From: Parahaliea mediterranea
Lineage (GTDB): Bacteria; Pseudomonadota; Gammaproteobacteria; Pseudomonadales; Halieaceae
Reading direction: 5' to 3'
Length of the DNA stretch: 64,000 nt
Assembly: GCF_017255185.1 (NCBI RefSeq)
Contig: NZ_JAFKCZ010000005.1
Span: forward strand, 186,001-250,000
The position numbers and the translations under genes are program-made. Each line of letters opens with the position of its first letter. Within the stretch, counting starts at the first letter, position 1. The notes below the pieces were generated by a model. It saw nothing but the letters and a program-made list of their open reading frames with translations, was not told the DNA's origin and made no database searches. This document shows positions 28,434 to 36,324 of the stretch, piece by piece.

Positions 28434-29066
28434 CTATTTCATTGCCAGGTAGGAGAGGAAGACACGGCTGAGCTCATCGCACAGTTCCCGCTGGCTGACA
28501 TTGCCGAGGGCACCGGTAATGGTGTGCTGGTTGAGGGCGCCCAGGATCACATGGGAAATGAAGCGCGCGGCCTTGTCTGGCTTGGCGTGCCGGATTTCCT
28601 CGCGGTGCAGGCGCAGTACCGCCGAGGTCTTGCGCGACACAAAATCGTTGGTGACGTGGATGCGATCGCGTACCTTGGTGTCGCGGGAGGCCTGCAGAAT
28701 CAGCGCGCGCAGCACGCCCCGCCGCCCCTTGTAGAGTTGGACCAGAAATCCCACCAGCCCATGGGCCACGTCGTCGAGGCTTTTTCCGGCCCAGGCCTCC
28801 GGGTCGAATTCTTCGTCCACAATCTGCTCGACGTTCATCAGGAAGCGCTGCAACAACAGCAGCAGTAAACGCTCCTTGTCCTCGAGTAGCCTGTAAAAAG
28901 TACCCACGGAAGAATTCGCCTCGCGGGCGATTTCCGCGACGCCCGCTTCTTCAAAGCGGTTGGCCGCAAGCAGGGCCTCCCCCGCGGCGAGGAAGCGATC
29001 CAGCGCCTGCTGGCTGCGGGCCTGGGCGGGCATGGGCACGCTAATCAGTGGTTTAAAGACTTCCAT
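28434..29066 (-). CDS. TetR/AcrR family transcriptional regulator
   Basis: A 210-residue regulator with an N-terminal HTH: RSQQALDRFLAAGEALLAANRFEEAG, then IAREANSSVGTFYRLLEDKERL as recognition helix region. The remainder is an all-helical ligand and dimer domain. Start choice between ATGs at 29066 and 29102 is uncertain because neither has a strong ribosome site. It lies between a hydrolase/TonB receptor operon and a PHA depolymerase gene, both preceded by the same sequence motif, so it is the best candidate to control both. Confidence 0.85.
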   Translation of the reverse strand: MEVFKPLISVPMPAQARSQQALDRFLAAGEALLAANRFEEAGVAEIAREANSSVGTFYRLLEDKERLLLLLLQRFLMNVEQIVDEEFDPEAWAGKSLDDVAHGLVGFLVQLYKGRRGVLRALILQASRDTKVRDRIHVTNDFVSRKTSAVLRLHREEIRHAKPDKAARFISHVILGALNQHTITGALGNVSQRELCDELSRVFLSYLAMK

Positions 29067-29116
29067 GAACGAATCGGCCTGGCCAGTGGAAGCCCGGATC
29101 ATAGCACGGTCGGTCG

Positions 29117-29145
29117 GCGACTGGAGTGGAATGCCGTCCAGTCGC
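29117..29145. terminator. Inverted repeat after the PHA depolymerase gene
   Basis: GCGACTGGA and TCCAGTCGC (9 bp, perfect) are separated by 11 bases, 17 bases after the depolymerase stop and before the tetR start. There is no T-run. It could be a terminator or a second operator for the regulator. Confidence 0.4.
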
Positions 29146-29162
29146 GACAGGCAGGTTCTGTG

Positions 29163-29996
29163 TCAGGGGTGGCTGTTGAACCAGTTCAGCACCAGCCCGG
29201 CGGACTGTGGCAGCCATTCGTGGCCGCCGCCGAGGTCGGTATGGCGACCGGTTTCGATGCCGTGCCACAGCAACCTGTCGTAGTAGTTGTCCATGCTCCA
29301 CCAGGGAACGATGGTGTCGATAAAGCCGTGAATGAAAAAGGTGGGCGGGTGGTCGGCGGGCAGGCTCAGCGGTACCACGCAAGCGGGGCCGAGGCAGGTC
29401 GCATAGCTGCCCGAATGGACCACCAGCGCCTTGAACTCACCGGGGAACGATACCGCCATTCGGCTGGTATTGTAGCCGCCGCTCGAAATCCCGGTCGCGT
29501 ATTTGCGCGATGCGTCCAGCGGCCCGAACCCACCGAGGGCGATATGTTCCATGACGTTTCCCAGGAACTCGTAGTCAGTGGTGAGCTCGTAGACGGTGGC
29601 GGGGCCGGCGGAATTGGTTAGCCAGGCCAGCTCCAGCGGCGCGCGTGGCGCCAGCACCGCATAGCCGTTGTCGAGCAGGGTCTTGATGGTTTTGGCCTCG
29701 TAGTAACCGCCGAAGGGGGCGTTGGTATCGCGGGTGAATTCCACCGGAAAAATCGAGCCCTGGTACAGCAGGACTACGGGCCAGCCCGCGGGGGGTGGCG
29801 TGCCGGTGGGCAGCTCGTACTTGATTTCACGGCTGGTCAGGGGCCCCGACGGCAGGGTCAGGCTGCGGTACGAGCAGCTGATTTCTCCGGGGCTAAACCA
29901 GGTTTTCGGCCGCTCGCTGCAGCGTGAGCTGGCCTCGGCCTGGACTGCCATGGACAAGCCCAGCGTGGCGATGAGGAAAAGGTATACGGTTCGCAT
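29163..29996 (-). CDS. phaZ: Secreted medium-chain-length PHA depolymerase-like esterase
   Basis: A 277-residue exported serine hydrolase that should cut polyhydroxyalkanoate or a similar polyester outside the cell. A signal peptide covers about 1-20. The lipase box is the unusual GISSGG (169-174) with nucleophile Ser172. Probable Asp is D227 in FIHGFIDTIVP and His is H259 in LGGGHEWLP. Length and the ISSG box match the extracellular mcl-PHA depolymerase family of Pseudomonas fluorescens GK13 (278 residues, from general knowledge), which lacks a separate substrate-binding domain, as here. Cys pairs fit a periplasmic or extracellular fold. A motif shared with the hydrolase promoter lies at 30049-30068. 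An aliphatic ester substrate other than PHA is possible. Confidence 0.8.
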   Translation of the reverse strand: MRTVYLFLIATLGLSMAVQAEASSRCSERPKTWFSPGEISCSYRSLTLPSGPLTSREIKYELPTGTPPPAGWPVVLLYQGSIFPVEFTRDTNAPFGGYYEAKTIKTLLDNGYAVLAPRAPLELAWLTNSAGPATVYELTTDYEFLGNVMEHIALGGFGPLDASRKYATGISSGGYNTSRMAVSFPGEFKALVVHSGSYATCLGPACVVPLSLPADHPPTFFIHGFIDTIVPWWSMDNYYDRLLWHGIETGRHTDLGGGHEWLPQSAGLVLNWFNSHP

Positions 29997-30048
29997 ATGA
30001 ATGACTCCGGTATTGTTATTGGCTTGTGTCGGTGCACTCTATAACGGT

Positions 30049-30068
30049 ATATGTATTCCGATTCCGAT
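30049..30068. promoter_or_regulatory. Putative TetR operator, copy 2
   Basis: ATATGTATTCCGATTCCGAT lies 53-72 bases upstream of the PHA depolymerase start. It aligns with the site at 28323-28343 with one gap and two substitutions, at a similar distance from the start codon. Confidence 0.5.
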
Positions 30069-30128
30069 AAAATGTCAAGTTGGACCGCCGTTTTCCGGCC
30101 GCCGGGCGGGGGAGTTCCGGGCTGGGCT

Positions 30129-31271
30129 TTAGTAGCCCTTCTGCATGTCCACCGGGCTCAACAGGGCTTCGCCGGCGACATAGCGGCGCAGGTTTTCCAC
30201 CGCGATCAGCGCCGCGCGCCGGCTGGCGTCGCCGCCGCTGGCGGCGACGTGGGGGGTAATGAGTACTCGCTTCATCCGCCACAGGGGGTGGTCTGCGGGC
30301 AGTGGCTCGGGGTCGGTGACGTCCAGGCCGGCGCCGTAGACCTGGCCCGAGCGCAGGGCGGCCACCAGGTCGTCGGTAACCGTGCTGCCGCCGCGACCGA
30401 CACTGAGGAAGATGTGTCCGGGACGGGCGCCGGCGAAAAAGTCCGCGTCGAACAGGCCGCGAGTGGCGTCGGTAAGCGGCAGGGCGTTGACGATCACATG
30501 GGCTTCCCCGGACAGTTTGCCCAGCTCATCCGCCAGGCCCACGTAGTCCACGAAGTCGGGGCCCTCGCGGGAGGAGTTGCGGGTGGCGATCACCCGCATG
30601 CCCAGGCCGTGGGCGCGGCGCGCCACCTCCGTGCCAATGCCGCCGAGCCCGACCACCAGCAGGGTTTTGCCGCCGAGTTCGCCGAAGTGTTCATCGCCGG
30701 CGATATCGCGGTTCCAGGTCCCGTCCATTTGCGCCCGGTGGTAGGCCGGCAGTCCCCTCGCGAGCGACAGCAGCATGGCGATGCTGTGTTCGGCGATGGT
30801 CGGGCCCGACAGGCGCTGGCTGTTGCTGAACACCCGCTCCCGCCACAGCGCCTCGTCCAGGCTCGAGCAGCGGTCGATACCCACGGTGTAGCTGTGCAGC
30901 CAGAACAGGTCCTTTGCCTGGCTCAGTACCGCCTCGCCGCAGAAGCCGATCAGCCCGTCGGCGCCTTCCAGCAGGGCCGGGTCCGGATACCAGTCGCCGC
31001 CGCGGTCGAACACCAGTTCCACATCGCCGGCGACCTCCCGCAGGCGCTTTTCGTAGTCCGGCAGTGCACTCCCAAAACCTCGCGGCAGGGCCACCACGAC
31101 CTTGCTTGGCGACCATTGTGGATACTGGCGCAGGAGCCTTGGCGCCGTGTCCAGTCCGCGATCCTTGATAATGCGTTGTACCTCGAGGGGCGCGCCCGAG
31201 GGCACTTGTGCCGCGATGGTGCCGGGCAGGGCGAGGGCGATACCGGTGAGCAGTACGTTGAGAACCCGCAT
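30129..31271 (-). CDS. D-2-hydroxyacid dehydrogenase with signal peptide
   Basis: A 380-residue NAD(P)-dependent dehydrogenase interconverting a D-2-hydroxyacid and a 2-oxoacid. The Rossmann motif is VVGLGGIGTEVARRA. The catalytic Arg is in SVGRGGS, Glu in VTDPEPLPADHPLW and His in ITPHVAA, so all three are kept. The N-terminus MRVLNVLLTGIALALPGTIAAQ looks like a Sec signal peptide, placing it in the periplasm, odd for an NAD enzyme. The start is well supported: GTGGAGG lies just before the ATG, and an upstream ATG at 31346 would only add 25 residues. It sits between the PHA depolymerase and the D-aminoacylase-like gene on the same strand, 120-180 bases from each. Confidence 0.85.
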   Translation of the reverse strand: MRVLNVLLTGIALALPGTIAAQVPSGAPLEVQRIIKDRGLDTAPRLLRQYPQWSPSKVVVALPRGFGSALPDYEKRLREVAGDVELVFDRGGDWYPDPALLEGADGLIGFCGEAVLSQAKDLFWLHSYTVGIDRCSSLDEALWRERVFSNSQRLSGPTIAEHSIAMLLSLARGLPAYHRAQMDGTWNRDIAGDEHFGELGGKTLLVVGLGGIGTEVARRAHGLGMRVIATRNSSREGPDFVDYVGLADELGKLSGEAHVIVNALPLTDATRGLFDADFFAGARPGHIFLSVGRGGSTVTDDLVAALRSGQVYGAGLDVTDPEPLPADHPLWRMKRVLITPHVAASGGDASRRAALIAVENLRRYVAGEALLSPVDMQKGY

Positions 31272-31454
31272 GGTTTTCCTCCACGGTGGCTTGGGGGCGC
31301 GTTGCAATACAGCACAGCATAGTGCCTTGTTGCCCGTGGCGTCCAAGTCGCCGTCATCCCGCCAGGCCGGTGTGAGGTGGTTTGCGGTCGTTGAAGCAGA
31401 GCGGCCGCCCCGGCGACGGTGCCCGTAGCGGCCCGGCGCCGGATGCGGATGGCA

Positions 31455-33176
31455 TCAGGTCGCGGAAACGGTGCTGATGTACTTGCCGGGCAATTCGCCC
31501 GTCGCCTTGCCCGCGGCGAAGGTCGGCTCGCCGTTGACCAGGGTCAGGCGTACGGGCGCGGCGGGGCGGGTCCAGCGCCAGATATAGGCGCCATCGCCGG
31601 TGGGCACGTCGTAGACTTTCTCCTTGCGGTGGTGCTGGATTTCATCCAGGTTGAACACCACGACATCCGCGCGCTTGCCAACGGCGATCACGCCGCGATC
31701 CAGCAGTTCGAAGTGTTTGGCCAGGCGCCCGGTCTGGATGTGCACCGCCTCCTCGACCGTGAGGTCGCCGCTTTCCTTCACGAACTGGGTGAACAGTTTG
31801 ATGTTCTCGCCGCCGCCGCACATCATCTGGCCGTGGGCGCCGGCGTCGGAGATGTTGCCGACGGTCATCGGGTCTTTCATCAGCTTGACCAACACCTCCT
31901 GGTCGCGTTCGAAGGGGGCGATGGTCGCGGTGGATTCCAGGCCGTTGGCGATAAACCACTCCGCCAGGGCGTCGGAGGGGTGGGGCGCGCCAATCCGGTC
32001 CTGGTAGTCGCCCAGGGAGATGTGCACCGGGCCGGCGCCGTTGGCCGAGTTGTCCAGCGTGGCCCCGCGGGGATTGGAGCGCATCGGCGAGAAGGCGTGC
32101 ACCTTGTTGTCCCAGGAGTCGCGGGCGCGCTCGCGCCAGTCGGGGTCCTTCAATAGCGCCAGCTTCTCCTCTTCGCTCTCTTTCAGCACGACTTCGTGCC
32201 AGACGTAGTCGTTGGACTGGGCGAAGATCAGCGAGCGGTTCAGGCTCATGGTGGAGGTGATTGCCACGTGGGCGTAGCCGGTCCAGTAGTCCCTGCCCTC
32301 GGCCTTGAAGGTCTCGTGCAGTTCGGCCAGTGGCGCGGTGAGGCCGAAATCCTTCTGGAATTGTAGCGTTGGCAGGCCCGCCCACTGCATTCGCAGGGGC
32401 AGGTCTTTCGCCAGTTCCGCCAGGTGGGCCACCTGCTGCGGCGCCTGCAGCGCCCGGAAAGTATCGACAATCACCTGCAGGGACTTGCCCGGGTGGCGTG
32501 CCAGCACGCCCATCAGGGTTTTCCACTCGGCGTCGTCGGCCTTGAGGCTGGGCACCGCGCGGTCCTCGCCATCGTGGTCCATCAGGTTGGAGGACATGCC
32601 GATGGCGCCGGCCTTCAGGGCCTCGTCCAGTAGCACTGCCATCCTCTCGATTTCCTCCGTGGTGGCGGCGCGCTCCCAGGCCTCCATCCCCATGACCGCC
32701 AGGCGAATGGCAATGTGCCCGACAAAGGCGGTGTAGTTGGTGGTGGCCTTGAGGTTCCTTTCCATCGATTCCCGGTATTCGGGCCAGGAACGCCAATCCC
32801 AGGGCAGCTCGCTGAAAAACGGCGCCTGGGGGATGTCCTCGAAAAAGGAAAAGATGCCGACCACTTCCCGGCGCACGGCCTCGTCGTCGTGGACCGGGGC
32901 GACGGAAAACCCGCAGTTGCCCATGACCGAGGTGGTCACGCCGTAGCCGGGCAGCGGATCGAGATTGGGGTCCCACCACATGGCGCCATCGAAATGGGTG
33001 TGGGATTCGATAAATCCGGGGCTGACAATGCAGCCGCTGGCATCCACCACCTGTTCGCCGTCGCCAGCCGCCAGGTCGGGCGCGACCTCGGCAATCAGGT
33101 CCCCCTCGATGCGCACGTCCGCGACAAAACCCGCCGCCCCGGTGCCGTCTACAACCGTTCCGCCTTTGATCAGCAT
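31455..33176 (-). CDS. N-acyl-D-amino-acid deacylase-type amidohydrolase
   Basis: A 573-residue amidohydrolase. The metal HTH is in PGFIESHTHFDG (about 59-63), the bridging Cys in MGNCGFSVAP, and the late Asp in ISDAGAHGQMM. The C-terminus is the beta-sandwich (KRADVVVFNLDEIQHHRKE). No signal peptide, so cytoplasmic. It resembles the protein at 2965-4833 but is shorter. It is divergent from an AraC-type regulator, with a perfect inverted repeat at 33213-33237 in the shared promoter region. Typical substrates are N-acyl-D-amino acids; which one cannot be read here. Confidence 0.87.
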   Translation of the reverse strand: MLIKGGTVVDGTGAAGFVADVRIEGDLIAEVAPDLAAGDGEQVVDASGCIVSPGFIESHTHFDGAMWWDPNLDPLPGYGVTTSVMGNCGFSVAPVHDDEAVRREVVGIFSFFEDIPQAPFFSELPWDWRSWPEYRESMERNLKATTNYTAFVGHIAIRLAVMGMEAWERAATTEEIERMAVLLDEALKAGAIGMSSNLMDHDGEDRAVPSLKADDAEWKTLMGVLARHPGKSLQVIVDTFRALQAPQQVAHLAELAKDLPLRMQWAGLPTLQFQKDFGLTAPLAELHETFKAEGRDYWTGYAHVAITSTMSLNRSLIFAQSNDYVWHEVVLKESEEEKLALLKDPDWRERARDSWDNKVHAFSPMRSNPRGATLDNSANGAGPVHISLGDYQDRIGAPHPSDALAEWFIANGLESTATIAPFERDQEVLVKLMKDPMTVGNISDAGAHGQMMCGGGENIKLFTQFVKESGDLTVEEAVHIQTGRLAKHFELLDRGVIAVGKRADVVVFNLDEIQHHRKEKVYDVPTGDGAYIWRWTRPAAPVRLTLVNGEPTFAAGKATGELPGKYISTVSAT

Positions 33177-33212
33177 AAGCCATCTCGCTCTATGACAGTG
33201 GACTGGATTGGA

Positions 33213-33237
33213 TTATCCTCGCGCTTAATGAGGATAA
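33213..33237. promoter_or_regulatory. Palindrome in the deacylase/araC divergent promoter
   Basis: TTATCCTC and GAGGATAA form a perfect 8-bp inverted repeat with a 9-base spacer. It sits 36 bases upstream of the deacylase start and 22 upstream of the regulator start. It is a good candidate operator, although AraC-family proteins more often bind direct repeats. Confidence 0.45.
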
Positions 33238-33259
33238 ATAGCAGTATTCTGTTAACAAA

Positions 33260-34369
33260 TTGAATGATTCTGCAAAAACGCCCGATCTAAAAAGAGTTGC
33301 CGGCATTCTGTTGAAGATCATTGCCAGGGCGCCGGTTTCCGACCGCGAATACGCCCTGGCGTCGGACCATTTTCACGCCGGCCACGGCCCCGGGGGGGCT
33401 GACTCGTTCCGGCAACTGGCGGCGGTCGTGGTGCAACAGCTGCCGCGGAACCCGGCCCTGCGTGCGTTGGCGCGAGCCAACCGGCAGTACCTGGCACGCC
33501 CAGGGCGCCGCTCCGAGAGTTGGGCGCGCGGCTTTATCGACCAATACGTCAACGGCGTGGGCGTGGAAACCCTGTTTTCGCAACCGGTGGTGGCGGGCTA
33601 CGCGCCGCGCGTCAGCGGCAGCCCCTACGACCGGCAGCTGGGCCGCAGTGCCGGGGCGACTGGCTGGATGATGCTGTATTGCGTGGAAGGTGGCGGTGTG
33701 ATCGACACCGGCCTGCGCAGGGTGTGGATGAAGCCCGGCGACGCCGCCCTGTTCGAGCCCGGCGCGGTGATGTCCTTCGCGCGCGCACCGGAGCATGAAG
33801 TCTGGGGGCACTACTGGGTTGCCTTCCAGGCGGCCCGGCATTGGCAGGAGTGGCTGGACTGGCCCAAGGTGGGTCCGTTGGTCGGTTACCTGCGCGCGGA
33901 GGGTGGCCGGCAGGCGGAACTCGAGCGGGCGTTTGCCCTGTTGCTCGACAACTACAGTCATGCCGGCGCGATGAAAACCGAGCTTGACCACAATTTGCTG
34001 GAGCAGATCATTCTGCGCTGCCGGCTATTGATGCCCGCCGGCAGCCAGGCGCAAACCGACGAGAGGGTGAAAAAAGCCCAGCGTTTCATCGAGGCCAACT
34101 TCAACCGGCCGTTTTCGGTGGAGCAGGTGGCCGCGGCCGCGGCCATGTCCCGTTCCAGCCTGGCGCACCTGTTCAAGCAGCAGACCGGGGCCACGGTGCT
34201 GGCCTGGCGCGACGAGCAGCGCATGATGCACGCCGCCCGCCTGTTGCGCTCCACCGCGCTGCCTGTGTCCCGGATCGCCGCCGAGTGCGGCTATGGAGAC
34301 GCGGCGTTTTTCTGCCGTACCTTTAAACGCCTGTTGGGCTATACGCCGCGGGAGTACCGCAAGCGCTGA
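33260..34369 (+). CDS. AraC-family transcriptional regulator
   Basis: A 369-residue regulator as drawn. A cupin-like ligand domain is visible at about 115-195 (VVAGYAPRVSGSPYDRQLG, GWMMLYCVEGGGVIDTG, KPGDAALFEPGAVMSF). The double HTH of AraC type occupies about 265-365 (VEQVAAAAAMSRSSLAHLFKQQTG, then IAAECGYGDAAFFCRTFKRLLGYTPREYR). The start is uncertain: the TTG at 33260 has no ribosome site, no ATG exists until about residue 125, and typical AraC proteins are shorter (about 290-330), so a later GTG or TTG is possible. It is divergent from the deacylase gene and probably regulates it, or the amidohydrolase that follows. Confidence 0.82.
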   Translation: MNDSAKTPDLKRVAGILLKIIARAPVSDREYALASDHFHAGHGPGGADSFRQLAAVVVQQLPRNPALRALARANRQYLARPGRRSESWARGFIDQYVNGVGVETLFSQPVVAGYAPRVSGSPYDRQLGRSAGATGWMMLYCVEGGGVIDTGLRRVWMKPGDAALFEPGAVMSFARAPEHEVWGHYWVAFQAARHWQEWLDWPKVGPLVGYLRAEGGRQAELERAFALLLDNYSHAGAMKTELDHNLLEQIILRCRLLMPAGSQAQTDERVKKAQRFIEANFNRPFSVEQVAAAAAMSRSSLAHLFKQQTGATVLAWRDEQRMMHAARLLRSTALPVSRIAAECGYGDAAFFCRTFKRLLGYTPREYRKR

Positions 34370-34463
34370 CCGGCGAAGTCTGTCGCCGCGCTCCCGGCGT
34401 CGCTTGTGCCGGCGACTGGCCACGGTGATATATTAGATCGGATAACGACACAAGGAGCACGCC

Positions 34464-36086
34464 GTGAAAACCATAGCATCCGCCCTGGCGCTGGCCGCCA
34501 TCTGTTCCGCAACCGGCGCCGTGGCCGCCGAGGTGGAGCCCGGTGAGGAGGGGGTCAGTCCGGCCCTGGCCGCCGGCATCGCGCCGCCGCGCATGGCGCC
34601 GCCGCGAGGCGACGAAAGCGAGGGGCCCTTCGCGCGCCTGGTGATCGAGAACGCGACCCTGGTGGACGGCACCGGCGCGCCGCCGCGGGGGCCGGTCAGC
34701 ATCGTGATCGAGGGCGACCGCATCGTGGATATTCGCGGTGGCGGCACCGCCGGCATTCACGGCGGGGAAGAAGGCTGGGGCGGGGACACCCGGGTGATCG
34801 ACGCCGGCGGACACTATGTGCTACCGGGTTTCGTCGATGCCCACGCCCACCTGGGCACGCCCTCCCATGCCGCGGCGGGCTCGCTGACCGACCCCGAGTA
34901 TGTGTTTAAGCTGTGGCTGGCCCACGGTATCACCACGGTGCGCGATGTCGGCGCGATGATGGGCCTGGGCTGGACCCTGGAGCACAAGGCGCGCAGCGCC
35001 AGGGGCGAGATCACCGCGCCGCGCATGGTGGTGCACTCGATGTTCCCCGAGGCCATGGATTCACCGGCGGAGGCCCGCGCCTGGGTGCGAAGCGTGCGCA
35101 AGCGCGGCGCCGACGGGGTTAAATTCCTCGGCGCCGCCCCCGAGCTGATCGAGGCGGCGATGGTGGAGGCCCAGGACTTGGGCATGAAAACCGCCTACCA
35201 CCACGCCCAGCTCTCGGTTACCCGCATCAATGTGCTCGACAGCGCGCGCATGGGCCTGGACAGCATGGAGCACTGGTACGGGTTGCCGGAGGCGATGTTC
35301 GACGACCGGCGCATCCAGGATTACCCCCTCGACTACAACTACAGTAACGAACAGCATCGTTTCGGCGAGGCCGGGCGTTTGTGGCGGCAGGCCGCCGCGC
35401 CCGGTTCCGAGCGCTGGCGGGCGACCATCGAGGAGTTGGTGGAGCTGGACTTCACCATCGACCCCACCTTCACCATTTACGAGGCCAGCCGGGATGTGAT
35501 GCGCGCCCGCACCGCCGAGTGGCACGCCGACTACAGCATGCCCTACATCATGCGCGCCTTCGAACCCAACCCCAAGGTGCACGGCTCCTTCTTTTTCGAC
35601 TGGAGTACCGCCGACGAGGTGGCCTGGAAGCGCAACTACCGCCTCTGGATGCAGTTCGTGAACGACTACAAGAACGCCGGCGGCCGGGTCACCGTGGGCT
35701 CCGACGCGGGCTTTATCTACAAGCTCTACGGCTTCGCCTACGTGCGTGAACTGGAGCTGCTGCAGGAGGCGGGATTCCATCCCCTGGAGGTACTCACCTC
35801 CGCCACGCTCAACGGGGCGGAACTGCTGGGCATGGACGGGGACATCGGCTCGGTGGAAATCGGCAAGAAAGCCGACCTGGTGATTGTGCGTGAAAACCCG
35901 GTGGCCAACTTCAAGGTGCTCTACGGCACCGGCCACCTGCGCCTGGACCCGGAAACTGGTGAATTGGGTCGCACGGAAGGCATCCGCTACGTGGTCCGCG
36001 ACGGTATCGTGTTCGACAAGGACAAGTTGCTCGCGGATGTTCGCGAGCTGGTGGCGAAGGAAAAAGCGGCGGAAACAAAGCCGTAA
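34464..36086 (+). CDS. Exported imidazolonepropionase/prolidase-like amidohydrolase
   Basis: A 540-residue amidohydrolase with an N-terminal signal peptide (VKTIASALALAAICSATGAVA, initiated by GTG after AAGGAGCACGCC), so it acts in the periplasm. Metal ligands of the superfamily are visible: HAH in GFVDAHAHLG, the Lys in GVKFLG, His in YHHAQ and MEHW, and Asp in VGSDAGF. The C-terminal ADLVIVRENPVANF and closing strands fit the family. It belongs to the imidazolonepropionase-like or Xaa-Pro group rather than the D-aminoacylase group. It lies 94 bases after the AraC gene on the same strand and may share its regulation. The substrate is probably an amide or small peptide-like molecule. Confidence 0.87.
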   Translation: MKTIASALALAAICSATGAVAAEVEPGEEGVSPALAAGIAPPRMAPPRGDESEGPFARLVIENATLVDGTGAPPRGPVSIVIEGDRIVDIRGGGTAGIHGGEEGWGGDTRVIDAGGHYVLPGFVDAHAHLGTPSHAAAGSLTDPEYVFKLWLAHGITTVRDVGAMMGLGWTLEHKARSARGEITAPRMVVHSMFPEAMDSPAEARAWVRSVRKRGADGVKFLGAAPELIEAAMVEAQDLGMKTAYHHAQLSVTRINVLDSARMGLDSMEHWYGLPEAMFDDRRIQDYPLDYNYSNEQHRFGEAGRLWRQAAAPGSERWRATIEELVELDFTIDPTFTIYEASRDVMRARTAEWHADYSMPYIMRAFEPNPKVHGSFFFDWSTADEVAWKRNYRLWMQFVNDYKNAGGRVTVGSDAGFIYKLYGFAYVRELELLQEAGFHPLEVLTSATLNGAELLGMDGDIGSVEIGKKADLVIVRENPVANFKVLYGTGHLRLDPETGELGRTEGIRYVVRDGIVFDKDKLLADVRELVAKEKAAETKP

Positions 36087-36091
36087 GTAAT

Positions 36092-36234
36092 AGGGGACGG
36101 ATACGAATGGTACTTACTTAAGTCAAAAACAGGGTATGTTGCCCTCTGTAGGGTCGAATTTATTCGACCAAAAACGGTGCCCAAGGCATCAATGGCCGAA
36201 TAAATTCGGCCCTACAACTATTATTCGTCCCCCA
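36092..36234. repeat. REP/BIME-like mobile repeat, copy A
   Basis: Starting 6 bases after the amidohydrolase stop. About 75 bases (GGACGGATACGAATGG through the first palindrome at 36148-36169) recur nearly unchanged at 47270-47343. Two hairpins, GTAGGGTCGAATTTATTCGACC and a partner in opposite orientation ending CGGCCCTAC (36194-36215), flank a 24-base spacer. The right side ends ATTCGTCCCCCATT, partly complementary to the left edge. Layout and edge sequence resemble elements mobilised by REP-associated tyrosine transposases, but no transposase gene is present. Confidence 0.7.
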
Positions 36235-36260
36235 TTGCGTTTGTCAGAAGCGATCGAAAA

Positions 36261-36308
36261 AAAGGGGTCGGATACCTATTTCAAGGAATAGGTATCCGAC
36301 CCCTTTTG
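36261..36308. terminator. Perfect 21-bp stem-loop between convergent genes
   Basis: Arms at 36261-36281 and 36288-36308 are perfectly complementary around a 6-base loop. The outer arms are AAAAGGGG and CCCCTTTT, which give a short U-tract in either direction, so it can end transcription of both the amidohydrolase and the TonB receptor gene. Its GGGGTCGGATACC core resembles the edge of the neighbouring repeat, which suggests a mobile-element origin. Confidence 0.7.
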
Positions 36309-36324
36309 GCTCCTTTTGGCTTTG

